A stretch of DNA of 64,000 nt from Sphingobacterium paucimobilis HER1398 (GTDB lineage Bacteria > Bacteroidota > Bacteroidia > Sphingobacteriales > Sphingobacteriaceae), in NCBI RefSeq assembly GCF_000416985.1, contig NZ_ATDL01000015.1, positions 620,001-684,000 on the forward strand. Direction: 5' to 3'. This document shows, in pieces, positions 27,976 through 37,037 of this stretch. The notes under the pieces are model-generated. The model ran no database searches. It worked only from the letters and a program-made list of their open reading frames with translations, and was not told where the DNA came from. Position numbers and translations under genes: made by a program. How positions within the stretch are numbered: position 1 is the first letter of the stretch; the number at the start of each line of letters is the position of its first letter.

Positions 27976-29304
27976 TGTCAGTATGATGGTCGTTCCTGAA
28001 GAGTCGCTTTTGATCTCTAGAGCTATCCGATGTAATTGGAATATAACATTGGCCATGGATAGACCTATTCCTTTTCCTTGATACCCTCTTGCATTTTGTC
28101 CACGAAAAAAATTTTGCTTGATATTGTAGATATCTTCCTCCAATATCCCTATCCCCCTATCTTGTAAGAGTACAACTAGACGTCCTTGACTTTCTTTTAT
28201 ACTGACTTTTACAACATCATTATTGGAATATTTCAATGCATTTTCAACAAGATTACCTATGGCCAGTTCCAATAATTTCACATTACCTTCAAAGCTTAAA
28301 AGTTCATTATCTTCAACCTCCATCTCTACCTCAATCCTCGCTTGATGATAAAGAACCGCATTCTCGATGACGGACCATATGATTTCGTCTACACGCAGCG
28401 TTCCGAATTCGAACGAAGTCTTTGCCCCAGATAACAAGGTCATATTTTCTAACGTATCCTGCAGATCAGCAGTATATTGTTTAAGTTGAGAAATCACGGT
28501 CTCATATTCTTCTACAGAACGTTGTTTGTTCTTCGTTACCTCCAGCGTACCTAACAAGGCCGTAATGGGCGTTCGCAATTCATGCGAAACATAATCAATA
28601 AAGTTCTTTTGAACATTAAAAATCTGCGCAATACGATCAACAAAATGATTATAGGTCTTGATCAAATCGTTTATCTCATCGTAGCTTTTTTTCAAAACAA
28701 TAGGTTCATTGAAATTTTTCGTATCTTTTCTTTTAATCTCATCGATTATACGAATAATAGGTTCGTAAGCTACCGTACCCAAATACTGCGACACTATAAA
28801 TATCGATATAATCCCAAGTAAAGACACGATCACTAAAATTTGTAAAAGGGAATGCATCTGTTCGTTGAAATCATCCTTAGATTCACGTGTCACGACAACA
28901 AAATCTCCTTGATTATCTTCATAAAACCGACCGTTATAAAAAAAATCGCCCGTATCGAAGTGCGCAATCCGTTCCTTTCGAACCCTAGCCATGAAAGACG
29001 AATCAATGAGTTCAATTGATGGCATATCGCCATTAAAACGTTCATTATCTTTATCCAAAAGGATAATGTTTTTTCGAGAAATCGTCTTCAACAATTGATT
29101 TTTAACACTCTCGTGCTCCAGAAAAGAAAGCTCATCCTGTTCCAAATAATATATGGCAGCCAATAGCGATTTACTCTCCAAGGATTCACGTTCTTTCTTT
29201 TCCATTACGGCATAAAAAGAAATATAGATAACCGACGAAATAACGATGGTAATCACGCTAAATATAACAACAGAATAAAGAGAGAGTCTATGCTTTAGCT
29301 TCAT
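27970..29304 (-). CDS. Sensor histidine kinase of the metal efflux system
   Basis: 444 residues. Membrane helices at about 10-33 and 154-176 bound a periplasmic sensor loop of about 120 residues, then a HAMP region (about 178-230). The phospho-acceptor His241 lies in SHELRTPITALL, followed by the N-box (IGNLVENALKYS) and the G-boxes (DRGIGI, GKGIGLSMANVI). It follows the response regulator with a 1-base gap and precedes the efflux operon. The neighbourhood makes it a CzcS/CusS analogue that senses periplasmic metal (inference). Confidence 0.9.
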   Translation of the reverse strand: MKLKHRLSLYSVVIFSVITIVISSVIYISFYAVMEKKERESLESKSLLAAIYYLEQDELSFLEHESVKNQLLKTISRKNIILLDKDNERFNGDMPSIELIDSSFMARVRKERIAHFDTGDFFYNGRFYEDNQGDFVVVTRESKDDFNEQMHSLLQILVIVSLLGIISIFIVSQYLGTVAYEPIIRIIDEIKRKDTKNFNEPIVLKKSYDEINDLIKTYNHFVDRIAQIFNVQKNFIDYVSHELRTPITALLGTLEVTKNKQRSVEEYETVISQLKQYTADLQDTLENMTLLSGAKTSFEFGTLRVDEIIWSVIENAVLYHQARIEVEMEVEDNELLSFEGNVKLLELAIGNLVENALKYSNNDVVKVSIKESQGRLVVLLQDRGIGILEEDIYNIKQNFFRGQNARGYQGKGIGLSMANVIFQLHRIALEIKSDSSGTTIILTF

Positions 29305-29305
29305 T

Positions 29306-29986
29306 TTAATTTGTCTTGAACATATATCCGATGCCCTTAACGGTATAAATATATTTTTCGTTTCCTTGCTCTATCTTACTCCTCAAGTAGGATATATAGA
29401 CATCGACTACATTCGTTTGATTATCAAAAGTAATCCCCCATACTGCGTTAAGTATCTGTATCCGTGTGACTGTACGATCTTTATTTTCAATAAGATACAA
29501 CAACAACTTCAGCTCTCTCGGTGACAAATCTATGGCTTTTCCCTCGCGGGATACGATATATTGGTTCATATCAATAGAAAGACTACCATAGTTGAGCACA
29601 TTTACCGGCGTCTCTTGTTGTTGATACTGTATACGTCGAGTAAGCGCTCTGATACGGGAGAGCAGCTCATCAAAATGAAAGGGTTTTGTGATATAATCAT
29701 CGGCCCCATAATCTAGGGCCGAAACCTTATCCTGCACCGTATTCAAAGCACTAAGCATCAGTATAGGAGCAAATATTTTTTTGTAACGCAGTGTTTGCGC
29801 CAATTGAATACCATCCATCTGTGGCAACATCACATCCAGAATAATCAGATCCCATGGAATATTAAGATAAGAGTCCAGCACCTCCTCAGCAGTCTTACAT
29901 AGTACGACCAAATAGCCATTTTCTTCTAATCCCTTGATCAGAAAATCACTTATCCGCTTATCATCTTCTACAACCAGTATTTGCAT
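29306..29986 (-). CDS. OmpR-family response regulator of the metal efflux system
   Basis: 226 residues. The receiver domain has the acidic pair in VEDD, phospho-acceptor Asp51 in LIILDVMLPQMDG, and Lys in DYITKPF. The C-terminal winged-helix domain (about 130-224) ends KYIYTVKGIGYMFK, standard for the OmpR/PhoB class. It is the first gene of the regulator-kinase pair and the likely activator of the channel-adaptor-permease operon downstream. A weak SD-like AAGGTGA precedes the ATG. Confidence 0.93.
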   Translation of the reverse strand: MQILVVEDDKRISDFLIKGLEENGYLVVLCKTAEEVLDSYLNIPWDLIILDVMLPQMDGIQLAQTLRYKKIFAPILMLSALNTVQDKVSALDYGADDYITKPFHFDELLSRIRALTRRIQYQQQETPVNVLNYGSLSIDMNQYIVSREGKAIDLSPRELKLLLYLIENKDRTVTRIQILNAVWGITFDNQTNVVDVYISYLRSKIEQGNEKYIYTVKGIGYMFKTN

Positions 29987-30004
29987 AAGTCACCTTGAAT
30001 AGGA

Positions 30005-30012
30005 CAAAATTA
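30005..30012 (-). promoter_or_regulatory. Response regulator promoter, -7 box TAATTTTG
   Basis: Exact TAnnTTTG match on the minus strand; predicted start near 30001 and a 15-nt leader. The remaining ~260 bases before the helicase gene hold no gene. They contain a small inverted repeat (CCGAT and ATCGG around 30109-30127). Confidence 0.55.
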
Positions 30013-30272
30013 TCAATAATTAAACCATAACAGACTTCATCCGCAAAATTTAATCGATTTCTAATTTTAAGATAATCAAGAACACTATTTTTTCCTAGCG
30101 TGACTCACCCGATACAGTCGGAATCGGCTCATGTTTGTTGCTGCTCCCAAGGAATCATGAACATTGTTTCTAGTCTCCTATATGCTTATAGACCTCCAAA
30201 GTTTTTTTAATCCGAAAAAAGAGACTATCTTAAAGCACTGGTAATTAACCACAAAAGATAATCAAGCCAATT

Positions 30273-33200
30273 ATGATGAAGTCATTTAACAAGTATTACG
30301 CAGAAAAGATAAGTGCTATTATTGAATCCAAAATTGCCGAACGCCAAAACTTGATCTTTGTTTTATTAGGGCAAACATCCTTGTGGCATTCCCTATTACC
30401 CTGTGCCAATATTGCAGATAGCAGCCATTTAAGGAATGAAAACAAGCACTATTCCTTTAGCAAGGACTGGTATGTGCAAATGCAAAACACACTGGCCTTA
30501 GCAAAAGACTATCACCTGATATCCTACGCACAATTTTGCTACCTGCAGGACTACGCTGGCGACACTCCACTTCCCTTTGAGGACCGCATTGTAGTTATTC
30601 AAGATAATCTACGCCAACTATTTCCCCTCGACAAGGAAGACTACATACCGACCAGCAGCCAGGATAATATAGACAGCAGACCGGCAGACCTACCATTACA
30701 CCACATCGAACAATGTACTCTGAACCAGAAACATTACTATTTAACTCGCCGACCAACCAACAATTTTAAAGTTATCCCACTTTTCCAAGAAGAAACAGAA
30801 GTTGAAGAAAGCGGCCTGGAAGATCAGAATGCGTACAATCTGTCCTTTGACAATTTCGCCCTAGATCTACTCATCAATGACCACATCCATCAGTCTGCTT
30901 TCGGTGGCACCACTAAGATCACCTACTACGAAAAACAATTTCAAAACAACCGTTTACTGAGCGACCTCAAGAAATGGAATGCGGTCCTAAATCAATTTGG
31001 TGGACAACTTCAGTATATCGCTATTTCACAAATTGAAGAAGATAGCCCGATACGAGAAGTTACAACCCAGTTGCTGAAACGGCATTGGGGCAGTGAAGCA
31101 ACCTTCAGAAATCTTTTCATCTACAAGAACCCAGACCGTACGAACGAAGTTATTCCTATCTCGCAGGGCCATATCGTCGAAACGATTATCACAGCTTATG
31201 AAAACAGCAAAGAAAAGCAGGTGATCAGAGATGTATTCTTGACGGCACCTACCGGTGCAGGCAAATCGCTCATTTTTCAACTTCCGGCCTTTCATATCTC
31301 AAACCAAGGAGATGTCACCATAGTTATTTCTCCTCTAATTGCCTTAATGAAAGATCAGGTAGAGACCATAGTCAAAGAGCGAAATTTCGAAAAAATAGCC
31401 TACATCAATGGTGAACTCTCCTTTTCAGAAAGGGAGAGCATCATTCAGCAATGTCAAACTGGTTTAATCGATATCCTATACATGTCCCCAGAGCTATTCC
31501 TCTCTTACGACATCACCTATTTTATAGGAAGCCGTAAAATCGGACTACTGGCTATAGACGAGGCACACCTTATCACCACCTGGGGCAGAGATTTCAGAGT
31601 CGACTACTGGTTTCTCGGTGAGCACCTGCGCAAACTGCGTGAAGTAAACCTACAACGATTCACTATTGTGGCTGTTACAGCTACAGCCGTATTTGGCGGA
31701 ACCAATGATATGGTTTTTGACAGCATCAATAGTCTTCATTTGAACAACCCTCACCTCTATATCGGTCAGGCAAAACGAGAAAATATCACCTTTGTATTTC
31801 AGAACTATTCTGCTTTTGAGAAAAAAACAGAAGCAAACAAACTCGAACAAACTGTTTCCTTCAGTAAGCAGATCCATGAACTACAGCTCAAAACACTCGT
31901 CTACACTCCCTATACTAAACAAATCTCCAACATTATAGAAACCTTGAACCAGGGGTTTAGCACTATTGCTACAGGATACCATGGTGGTATGACTAACGAA
32001 AATAAAAACTTCGCTTTAGGGCAATTCAAAACGAGCAAAAGAAAAATAATGTTTTGTACCAAAGCATTCGGAATGGGGGTTGATATTCCCGATGTAGATA
32101 TGGTATATCACCACGCGCCATCGGGATTATTCTCTGATTATATCCAAGAAGTGGGCAGAGCGGCACGAAATCCAGACCTTAATGGATTTGCAGTTATCAA
32201 TTATCACCCTGACGATCTATTGTATGCAAAAACACTACATAAGATGTCTGCGATTCCCCCCTATCAAATACAACTCGTACTACGAAAAATTCTGCTCGCC
32301 TATCACAGCAACGATAAGCAAAATAATCTGCTGCTATCGACAGAAGACTTCGAGTATATATTTGATAAAGGTCAAGATTTCCAGCAGAAGATGCTTACTT
32401 CATTGATGTTTCTAGAGAAAAACTATATTCTTGAGCAGGGATTCCCAGTCTTCACCGCCAGACCCAAAAAACGCTTTATAACAGGATATGCTAAACTTGA
32501 AGACGAGCAGTTAGAAAAACTAGCACATTTTTACCCAGATACCTACGAACTGATTAGCAGTCGAAAAAACGGAGAGCACATCATCGAATTTGACATCGAA
32601 AAATTCTGGAATCACTATGGTCAGAAGCAAAGTTTCGAAAATTTAAAATTAGCTTTTTACAATAATACAATTTTCCAAGAAGACAAGATCAGCTTAGAAC
32701 CTCAATTAAAAATAACCTTTGAGCGCGCTGGAGGCTCCTTCGATGGACAATCGCGTAAACTGCAAACCATCTTCCATACCATACAACAAGTTCTTGAATC
32801 CTTTGATGGTTTCTTCACAGCAAACCAGTTTGAATACAAACTCAAAGAACTTATCGCCGACCAGTGGATGGTTCCCAAAATCAGCAACCTGCTTTTTACA
32901 GCCTACATCAACAATTCCTATGGAAACCGCCATCGCATACCGAATGTTTTCTTGAGAAAGAGAACATTTGGTAATGAAGTAAAATACCTGAATGATCCTG
33001 TAATGAGCAAGACCACTTTTCTCAGGCTGACAACACGATTCAATAATCTATTTAAAAATAGCGGCAATCGTCGATCAAGTCGCTTTTGCACACAAAAAAA
33101 CATCAACTCAGACAGTTATGTAAAATTGGGCAACTTCCTCGAAACATTGGGAATCGCTACCTTCGAAATCAAAGGAGGCGATAAAACTATGGTACATATT

Positions 33201-33992
33201 CGAATCAATGCGCCTAGGTACCTTGAAGTGGATAACAACAGTCCTGAATACAACAATCGATTACTTGCAGACTCGACAGAACGGCAAGAAACCAGCTACG
33301 CTCTATTTAACCATTTTTTTCAAAATGATTGGTCTAACCAAAAGCGCTGGGAATTTATCGAAAATTACTTTTTAGGAGAGTCCATAGCAAACTTATTAAC
33401 ACCATACCCACCGACAGACGCCAACAAATCGGATCTAAAAAGCAGACTAAAAAAGCTTCTTCCTCAAGAAAAAAGCGTAGTCGAAGACTGTAACACAACA
33501 GAAAGTGTCCCCGTATCTACTGCCGAAGTCACGGACAGCAATCTGCATATCTTTACTGCCATCAAAGATTCCGTACTCGAACAGAGTAAATTGCTAACCA
33601 TTCAAACCGAAGAAGAGATCCGAACCATGCGGGTTTCCGAATGGCTAATGTATGATCCCGTAATCCTTGATAAAGAAAGAATAAAAGTAGGGTTCAAGCT
33701 GGAAGGAAGGGCCTATCAAATATTAAATTCTAAACTAAGAGCCCACCATTTTGACTATTATCGTGATATCCTGCGCTTACAAATGCACATCGATTTTCCC
33801 AAATACAGCACATCGGTAAAAGCCCTATTACCCTATACCGACAAACCTGTTGAATTTTACAAATGGTGGTGCGACAACCCAGATCAAGTAACACTCAACT
33901 TCAGAGAAAAATTAATGCTGTTTGAAAAAGTCAATAGTAAACATCCGAGAACACTAAAAAGTGAACATAAAAAGATGATCGGTGGAAAATAA
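30273..33992 (+). CDS. Large RecQ-like superfamily 2 DNA helicase with unassigned ends
   Basis: A 1239-residue protein with a RecQ-type helicase core at about 300-670: Walker A PTGAGKS (326-332), SPLIALMKDQV, the DEAH box (429-432), VAVTATA, and motif VI Q625-EVGRAAR-632. The first ~300 residues and the last ~560 match no domain I recognise, so neither an HRDC nor a canonical RecQ zinc-binding cysteine cluster is seen. The core predicts ATP-dependent unwinding. The role could be repair or anti-phage defence; the neighbours do not decide it. It stands alone between a metal-sensing operon and a small DNA-binding gene (45-base gap). Confidence 0.82.
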   Translation: MMKSFNKYYAEKISAIIESKIAERQNLIFVLLGQTSLWHSLLPCANIADSSHLRNENKHYSFSKDWYVQMQNTLALAKDYHLISYAQFCYLQDYAGDTPLPFEDRIVVIQDNLRQLFPLDKEDYIPTSSQDNIDSRPADLPLHHIEQCTLNQKHYYLTRRPTNNFKVIPLFQEETEVEESGLEDQNAYNLSFDNFALDLLINDHIHQSAFGGTTKITYYEKQFQNNRLLSDLKKWNAVLNQFGGQLQYIAISQIEEDSPIREVTTQLLKRHWGSEATFRNLFIYKNPDRTNEVIPISQGHIVETIITAYENSKEKQVIRDVFLTAPTGAGKSLIFQLPAFHISNQGDVTIVISPLIALMKDQVETIVKERNFEKIAYINGELSFSERESIIQQCQTGLIDILYMSPELFLSYDITYFIGSRKIGLLAIDEAHLITTWGRDFRVDYWFLGEHLRKLREVNLQRFTIVAVTATAVFGGTNDMVFDSINSLHLNNPHLYIGQAKRENITFVFQNYSAFEKKTEANKLEQTVSFSKQIHELQLKTLVYTPYTKQISNIIETLNQGFSTIATGYHGGMTNENKNFALGQFKTSKRKIMFCTKAFGMGVDIPDVDMVYHHAPSGLFSDYIQEVGRAARNPDLNGFAVINYHPDDLLYAKTLHKMSAIPPYQIQLVLRKILLAYHSNDKQNNLLLSTEDFEYIFDKGQDFQQKMLTSLMFLEKNYILEQGFPVFTARPKKRFITGYAKLEDEQLEKLAHFYPDTYELISSRKNGEHIIEFDIEKFWNHYGQKQSFENLKLAFYNNTIFQEDKISLEPQLKITFERAGGSFDGQSRKLQTIFHTIQQVLESFDGFFTANQFEYKLKELIADQWMVPKISNLLFTAYINNSYGNRHRIPNVFLRKRTFGNEVKYLNDPVMSKTTFLRLTTRFNNLFKNSGNRRSSRFCTQKNINSDSYVKLGNFLETLGIATFEIKGGDKTMVHIRINAPRYLEVDNNSPEYNNRLLADSTERQETSYALFNHFFQNDWSNQKRWEFIENYFLGESIANLLTPYPPTDANKSDLKSRLKKLLPQEKSVVEDCNTTESVPVSTAEVTDSNLHIFTAIKDSVLEQSKLLTIQTEEEIRTMRVSEWLMYDPVILDKERIKVGFKLEGRAYQILNSKLRAHHFDYYRDILRLQMHIDFPKYSTSVKALLPYTDKPVEFYKWWCDNPDQVTLNFREKLMLFEKVNSKHPRTLKSEHKKMIGGK

Positions 33993-34026
33993 ACCAAATA
34001 GCTGTTTAAGCATGAGTCAAAGTCGT

Positions 34027-34034
34027 TATCTTTG
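34027..34034 (+). promoter_or_regulatory. VF530 gene promoter, -7 box TATCTTTG, probably leaderless
   Basis: Exact TAnnTTTG match ending 4 bases before the ATG. With the usual spacing, transcription starts at the start codon itself, so the mRNA would be leaderless. A second ATG follows immediately and could be used instead. Confidence 0.6.
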
Positions 34035-34037
34035 TGA

Positions 34038-34256
34038 ATGATGAATGAACAGAAGAACAATCCACTACATGGTAAAAGATTAGACTTTATCCTAGAGGCA
34101 CTGGTCGAGTATTATGGATGGAAAGAATTGGGTCGTATCATACCAATCCGTTGTTTTAATGAGAACCCCAGTATCAAATCTTCGTTGACATTTCTCCGAA
34201 AAACGCCTTGGGCACGCGAGAAAGTAGAACAATTATATATCAAGAAACTGTACTAA
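34038..34256 (+). CDS. VF530-family (DUF2132) small DNA-binding protein
   Basis: 72 residues matching the VF530 family in full: [19 protein letters not shown], then [14 protein letters not shown], then [20 protein letters not shown]. The family has a compact helical fold and was described as double-stranded DNA binding in Vibrio. Its cellular role is unknown. It has its own promoter box, so although it follows the helicase by 45 bases it need not be co-transcribed. It starts MMNE, and either methionine is possible. Confidence 0.88.
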   Translation: MMNEQKNNPLHGKRLDFILEALVEYYGWKELGRIIPIRCFNENPSIKSSLTFLRKTPWAREKVEQLYIKKLY

Positions 34257-34401
34257 CAGTCGCTTTTGTAACCTGCGAAAAGGATTCGCTTCCATCCGCT
34301 TTTTTCAACTTAGAAAATACCCCTGTTCCATGTTGGTTTACTTCATCATGAATCTATCAAAGAATTATTCCTACACTGGGATATGATAACCAGAACAATC
34401 A

Positions 34402-34437
34402 AGAAAGCCTCAAAAACTTTTATTTTTGAGGCTTTCT
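34402..34437. terminator. Long terminator hairpin between VF530 gene and rny
   Basis: Perfect 15-bp inverted repeat (34402-34416 with 34423-34437) around a 6-nt loop. Its arms end in A5/T5, so a T run forms within the stem. It lies 18 bases beyond the rny stop and serves the convergent genes. The other ~145 bases after VF530 hold only a weak GCGAA/TTCGC hairpin near 34280. Confidence 0.85.
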
Positions 34438-34454
34438 ATAGATATTCTACTTGC

Positions 34455-36014
34455 TTATTTTGCGTAAGACACAGAGCGTGTTTCACGTATCACAGTAACC
34501 TTGATCTGGCCAGGGTAAGTCATCTCCGTCTGGATACGGTTAGAAATATCCGCAGCTAGAATTTCGGACTGTGCATCAGAAATCTTTTCACTTTCGACAA
34601 CAACACGTAATTCACGTCCAGCTTGAATTGCAAATGTCTTCTCCACGCCTGGGTAAGATAATGCTAAAGCCTCCAATTCTTTCAAGCGCTTGATATAACT
34701 TTCCACCACCTCGCGGCGAGCACCTGGGCGAGCACCCGATATGGCATCACATGCTTGGACTATCGGAGATATCATCGCTGTCATCTCAATCTCATCGTGG
34801 TGCGCACCGATAGCATTGCACACGTCAGGGTGTTCTTTATATTTTTCAGCCAACTGCATACCAAGAATAGCGTGCGGCAATTCAGGGTTGTCATCTGGCA
34901 CCTTACCAATATCATGTAATAATCCGGCACGTTTGGCATGTTTCACGTTCAAACCAAGTTCCGAAGCCATCGTCGCTGCAAAGTTTGCTACCTCTCGGGA
35001 GTGTTGCAACAAGTTCTGACCATAAGACGAACGATAACGCATACGACCGACCATACGGATCAACTCCGGGTGAAGACCATGAATCCCCAAATCAATAGCT
35101 GTACGTTCACCGATCTCAACAATTTCGTCCTCAATCTGCGTGCGGGTCTTGGCGACCACCTCTTCGATACGTGCAGGGTGTATACGACCATCTGTTACCA
35201 AACGGTGTAAGGCCAAACGAGCAATCTCACGGCGCACAGGATCAAATCCCGACAATATAATAGCTTCCGGTGTATCATCCACGATGATTTCTACACCTGT
35301 TGCAGCCTCTAATGCGCGAATATTGCGTCCCTCACGACCGATGATACGTCCTTTGACTTCATCATTCTCAATATTAAAAATAGAAACAGTATTCTCAATA
35401 GCAGACTCCGTAGCTGTACGTTGTATCGTTTGAATGACCACTTTTTTAGCTTCTTTCGATGCTGTCAATTTAGCCTCATCCACGATATCTTTGATTTGAA
35501 TCATCGCTTGCGAACGTGCCTCTTCCTTCAAAGAAGAAACCAACTGTTCGCGTGCCTCGTCTGCCGTAAGCCCTGCGATAGTTTCCAACTGTTGGATATG
35601 TTGATTTTTCAACAATTCCACCTCTTCGCTCTTCTTCTCGTTCAATTCTGTCAACTGATCCAATTTCTTGCTCTTGTTCTCAAGCTCTTGTTTATCACGA
35701 TTGATGCTTTCCAACTTTTGGTTGAGCGATTGTTCCTTTTGACGGATTGAGTTTTCTTTTTGAGCAATGGTATTATTCCGTTGATTTACCTCTTTTTCAT
35801 GTTCAGCTTTCAACTGTAGAAACTTCTCTTTCGCCTCCAACTGTCTTTGCTTCTTCGTATGTTCAGCTTGCTTTTCGGCTTCTTTTATAATGCTTTCTGC
35901 CTTTTCATTAGCACTTTTCTCTTGCTTTTTAAAAAGTAACTGCAATAAAAACCTCCCAATTGCAACCCCGATTAAAAGAGATATTATGATTGAAATTGTT
36001 ATAGATAACTCCAT
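34455..36014 (-). CDS. rny: Ribonuclease Y
   Basis: Membrane-anchored endoribonuclease that starts mRNA decay. N-terminal helix (4-28), then a highly charged coiled coil (about 30-190). A KH RNA-binding motif [10 protein letters not shown] is at 222-231, and an HD phosphohydrolase domain carries H367-D368 in GLLHDIGK. The 519 residues and the domain order match the family. It follows zapA and the 6S RNA on the same strand. Confidence 0.97.
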   Translation of the reverse strand: MELSITISIIISLLIGVAIGRFLLQLLFKKQEKSANEKAESIIKEAEKQAEHTKKQRQLEAKEKFLQLKAEHEKEVNQRNNTIAQKENSIRQKEQSLNQKLESINRDKQELENKSKKLDQLTELNEKKSEEVELLKNQHIQQLETIAGLTADEAREQLVSSLKEEARSQAMIQIKDIVDEAKLTASKEAKKVVIQTIQRTATESAIENTVSIFNIENDEVKGRIIGREGRNIRALEAATGVEIIVDDTPEAIILSGFDPVRREIARLALHRLVTDGRIHPARIEEVVAKTRTQIEDEIVEIGERTAIDLGIHGLHPELIRMVGRMRYRSSYGQNLLQHSREVANFAATMASELGLNVKHAKRAGLLHDIGKVPDDNPELPHAILGMQLAEKYKEHPDVCNAIGAHHDEIEMTAMISPIVQACDAISGARPGARREVVESYIKRLKELEALALSYPGVEKTFAIQAGRELRVVVESEKISDAQSEILAADISNRIQTEMTYPGQIKVTVIRETRSVSYAK

Positions 36015-36141
36015 GTTATTTAGTATATATTATTTAGTTTTCTGTGTTTTTTACTTTTATTTTTTTGAAAGTATATGTTTTTAAAGACATCAAGAACTTC
36101 CATCGCTGTTATTGAGCTCAAGGAATCCTGAAAGTTTTTTC

Positions 36142-36318
36142 AAAAAAAAACCGCAATTAAATCAACAGGTATCAAGTATTATTAAACTTCGATTTCACAT
36201 GATTTGAGCGTATGATCATGACCTAGATGGCAAATATGCAAAATGGCCTACATCTCTTTTTTGCTCGTGATATTGAAGCGTTAAGTTTAAAATAGTGACA
36301 ACCCGAATTTAATTGCGG
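36142..36318 (-). ncRNA. ssrS: 6S RNA
   Basis: A 6S-like RNA of about 170-177 nt fills most of the 343-base gap between zapA and rny. Its ends pair perfectly over 12 bp (CCGCAATTAAAT, 36318-36307, with ATTTAATTGCGG, 36162-36151) and nine T follow (36150-36142). Inside, 36305-36296 pairs with 36174-36166 (one bulge, two G-U), and after an asymmetric internal loop TTAAACTT (36290-36283) pairs with AAGTTTAA (36189-36182). Shorter stems continue to an apical loop. This long hairpin with a central bubble and terminator tail is the 6S architecture. Location beside zapA parallels zapA-ssrS in E. coli. By family, it binds RNA polymerase holoenzyme in stationary phase. Confidence 0.85.
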
Positions 36319-36357
36319 CAAATTCGTCGTTAAAGCTCTATATATAAAGAACGATAT

Positions 36358-36648
36358 TTATTTTTTAAAGAAATCTGTCAAAATACTTTCCAGCTCATGA
36401 ACGGACTGTTCCAACCCCATATCTTGGGTCTGTGCACTACGTTCTGCCTTGATCATACCAGTAGCATACTGCAATACACACATGGACAATAAATCCTGTT
36501 TATCACGGACTGCATAATTCTCCTGCATTTCCTTTATTTTTTCATTTATCAATTTCGCAGCGTGACGAATTACTTCTTCCTCTTCAGTACTAACCCGTAA
36601 AGGATAAACACGATCAGCGATATTTATTTTTATGGAAATTTCTCCCAT
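36358..36648 (-). CDS. zapA: Cell division protein ZapA
   Basis: A 96-residue FtsZ-ring-associated protein. The N-terminal ISIKINIADRVYPLRVSTEEEEVIRHAAKLINEKI is the conserved ZapA beta-strand and helix start, followed by a coiled-coil tail that mediates dimerisation. It acts at the division site by bundling FtsZ. It lies 51 bases downstream of a coiled-coil gene and just upstream of the 6S RNA, both on the same strand. Confidence 0.93.
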   Translation of the reverse strand: MGEISIKINIADRVYPLRVSTEEEEVIRHAAKLINEKIKEMQENYAVRDKQDLLSMCVLQYATGMIKAERSAQTQDMGLEQSVHELESILTDFFKK

Positions 36649-36699
36649 TTTTATGAGCTTTATAATGTACTATACCCAATTGATTTCACTCTTGACGAA

Positions 36700-37008
36700 C
36701 TATTTCAACAGGTTGATACATCTGTCTATTTCTCGCACAAAATCGTTAATTTTTTGTTTTGTGTCAAGTATTTTTTCATCTATGGCACTTTTATCCAAAT
36801 CTGCCTCTTCCAAGGATTTTGCAACAGCCATAGCTTTAATCTTTTCTTCAAGCTGGCTGATTTTATCTGAACTGGTATCAAATGCAGCTTGCACAGACTG
36901 TAATTCCAGTTTTAATAGATCGTTTTCCTCTTGCAAAGCTTCACACATTTGAATTAAATTCTTCGTTTTCTCAACGATAAGATTCATTTGTGTTGATAAT
37001 GATGCCAT
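36700..37008 (-). CDS. Small coiled-coil protein, ZapB-like candidate
   Basis: 102 residues, almost entirely heptad-repeat helix (about 5-65 and 72-100), with no membrane segment or cofactor motif. It lies between pheT (29-base gap) and zapA, and the order pheT, coiled-coil gene, zapA suggests a partner for ZapA at the division ring, as ZapB is in Enterobacteria. That is inference from position and shape; I cannot show homology to ZapB. Confidence 0.7.
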   Translation of the reverse strand: MASLSTQMNLIVEKTKNLIQMCEALQEENDLLKLELQSVQAAFDTSSDKISQLEEKIKAMAVAKSLEEADLDKSAIDEKILDTKQKINDFVREIDRCINLLK

Positions 37009-37037
37009 ATTATAACTCGCAATTAAAATTAATGAAA

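Noticed and set aside
34038..34256. Helicase plus VF530 as a two-gene defence operon
   Set aside because: VF530 has its own exact promoter box and is a widespread family found elsewhere without the helicase; linkage alone is not enough.
34741..35750. Several plus-strand frames opposite rny
   Set aside because: Antisense shadows of the RNase Y KH/HD and coiled-coil regions.
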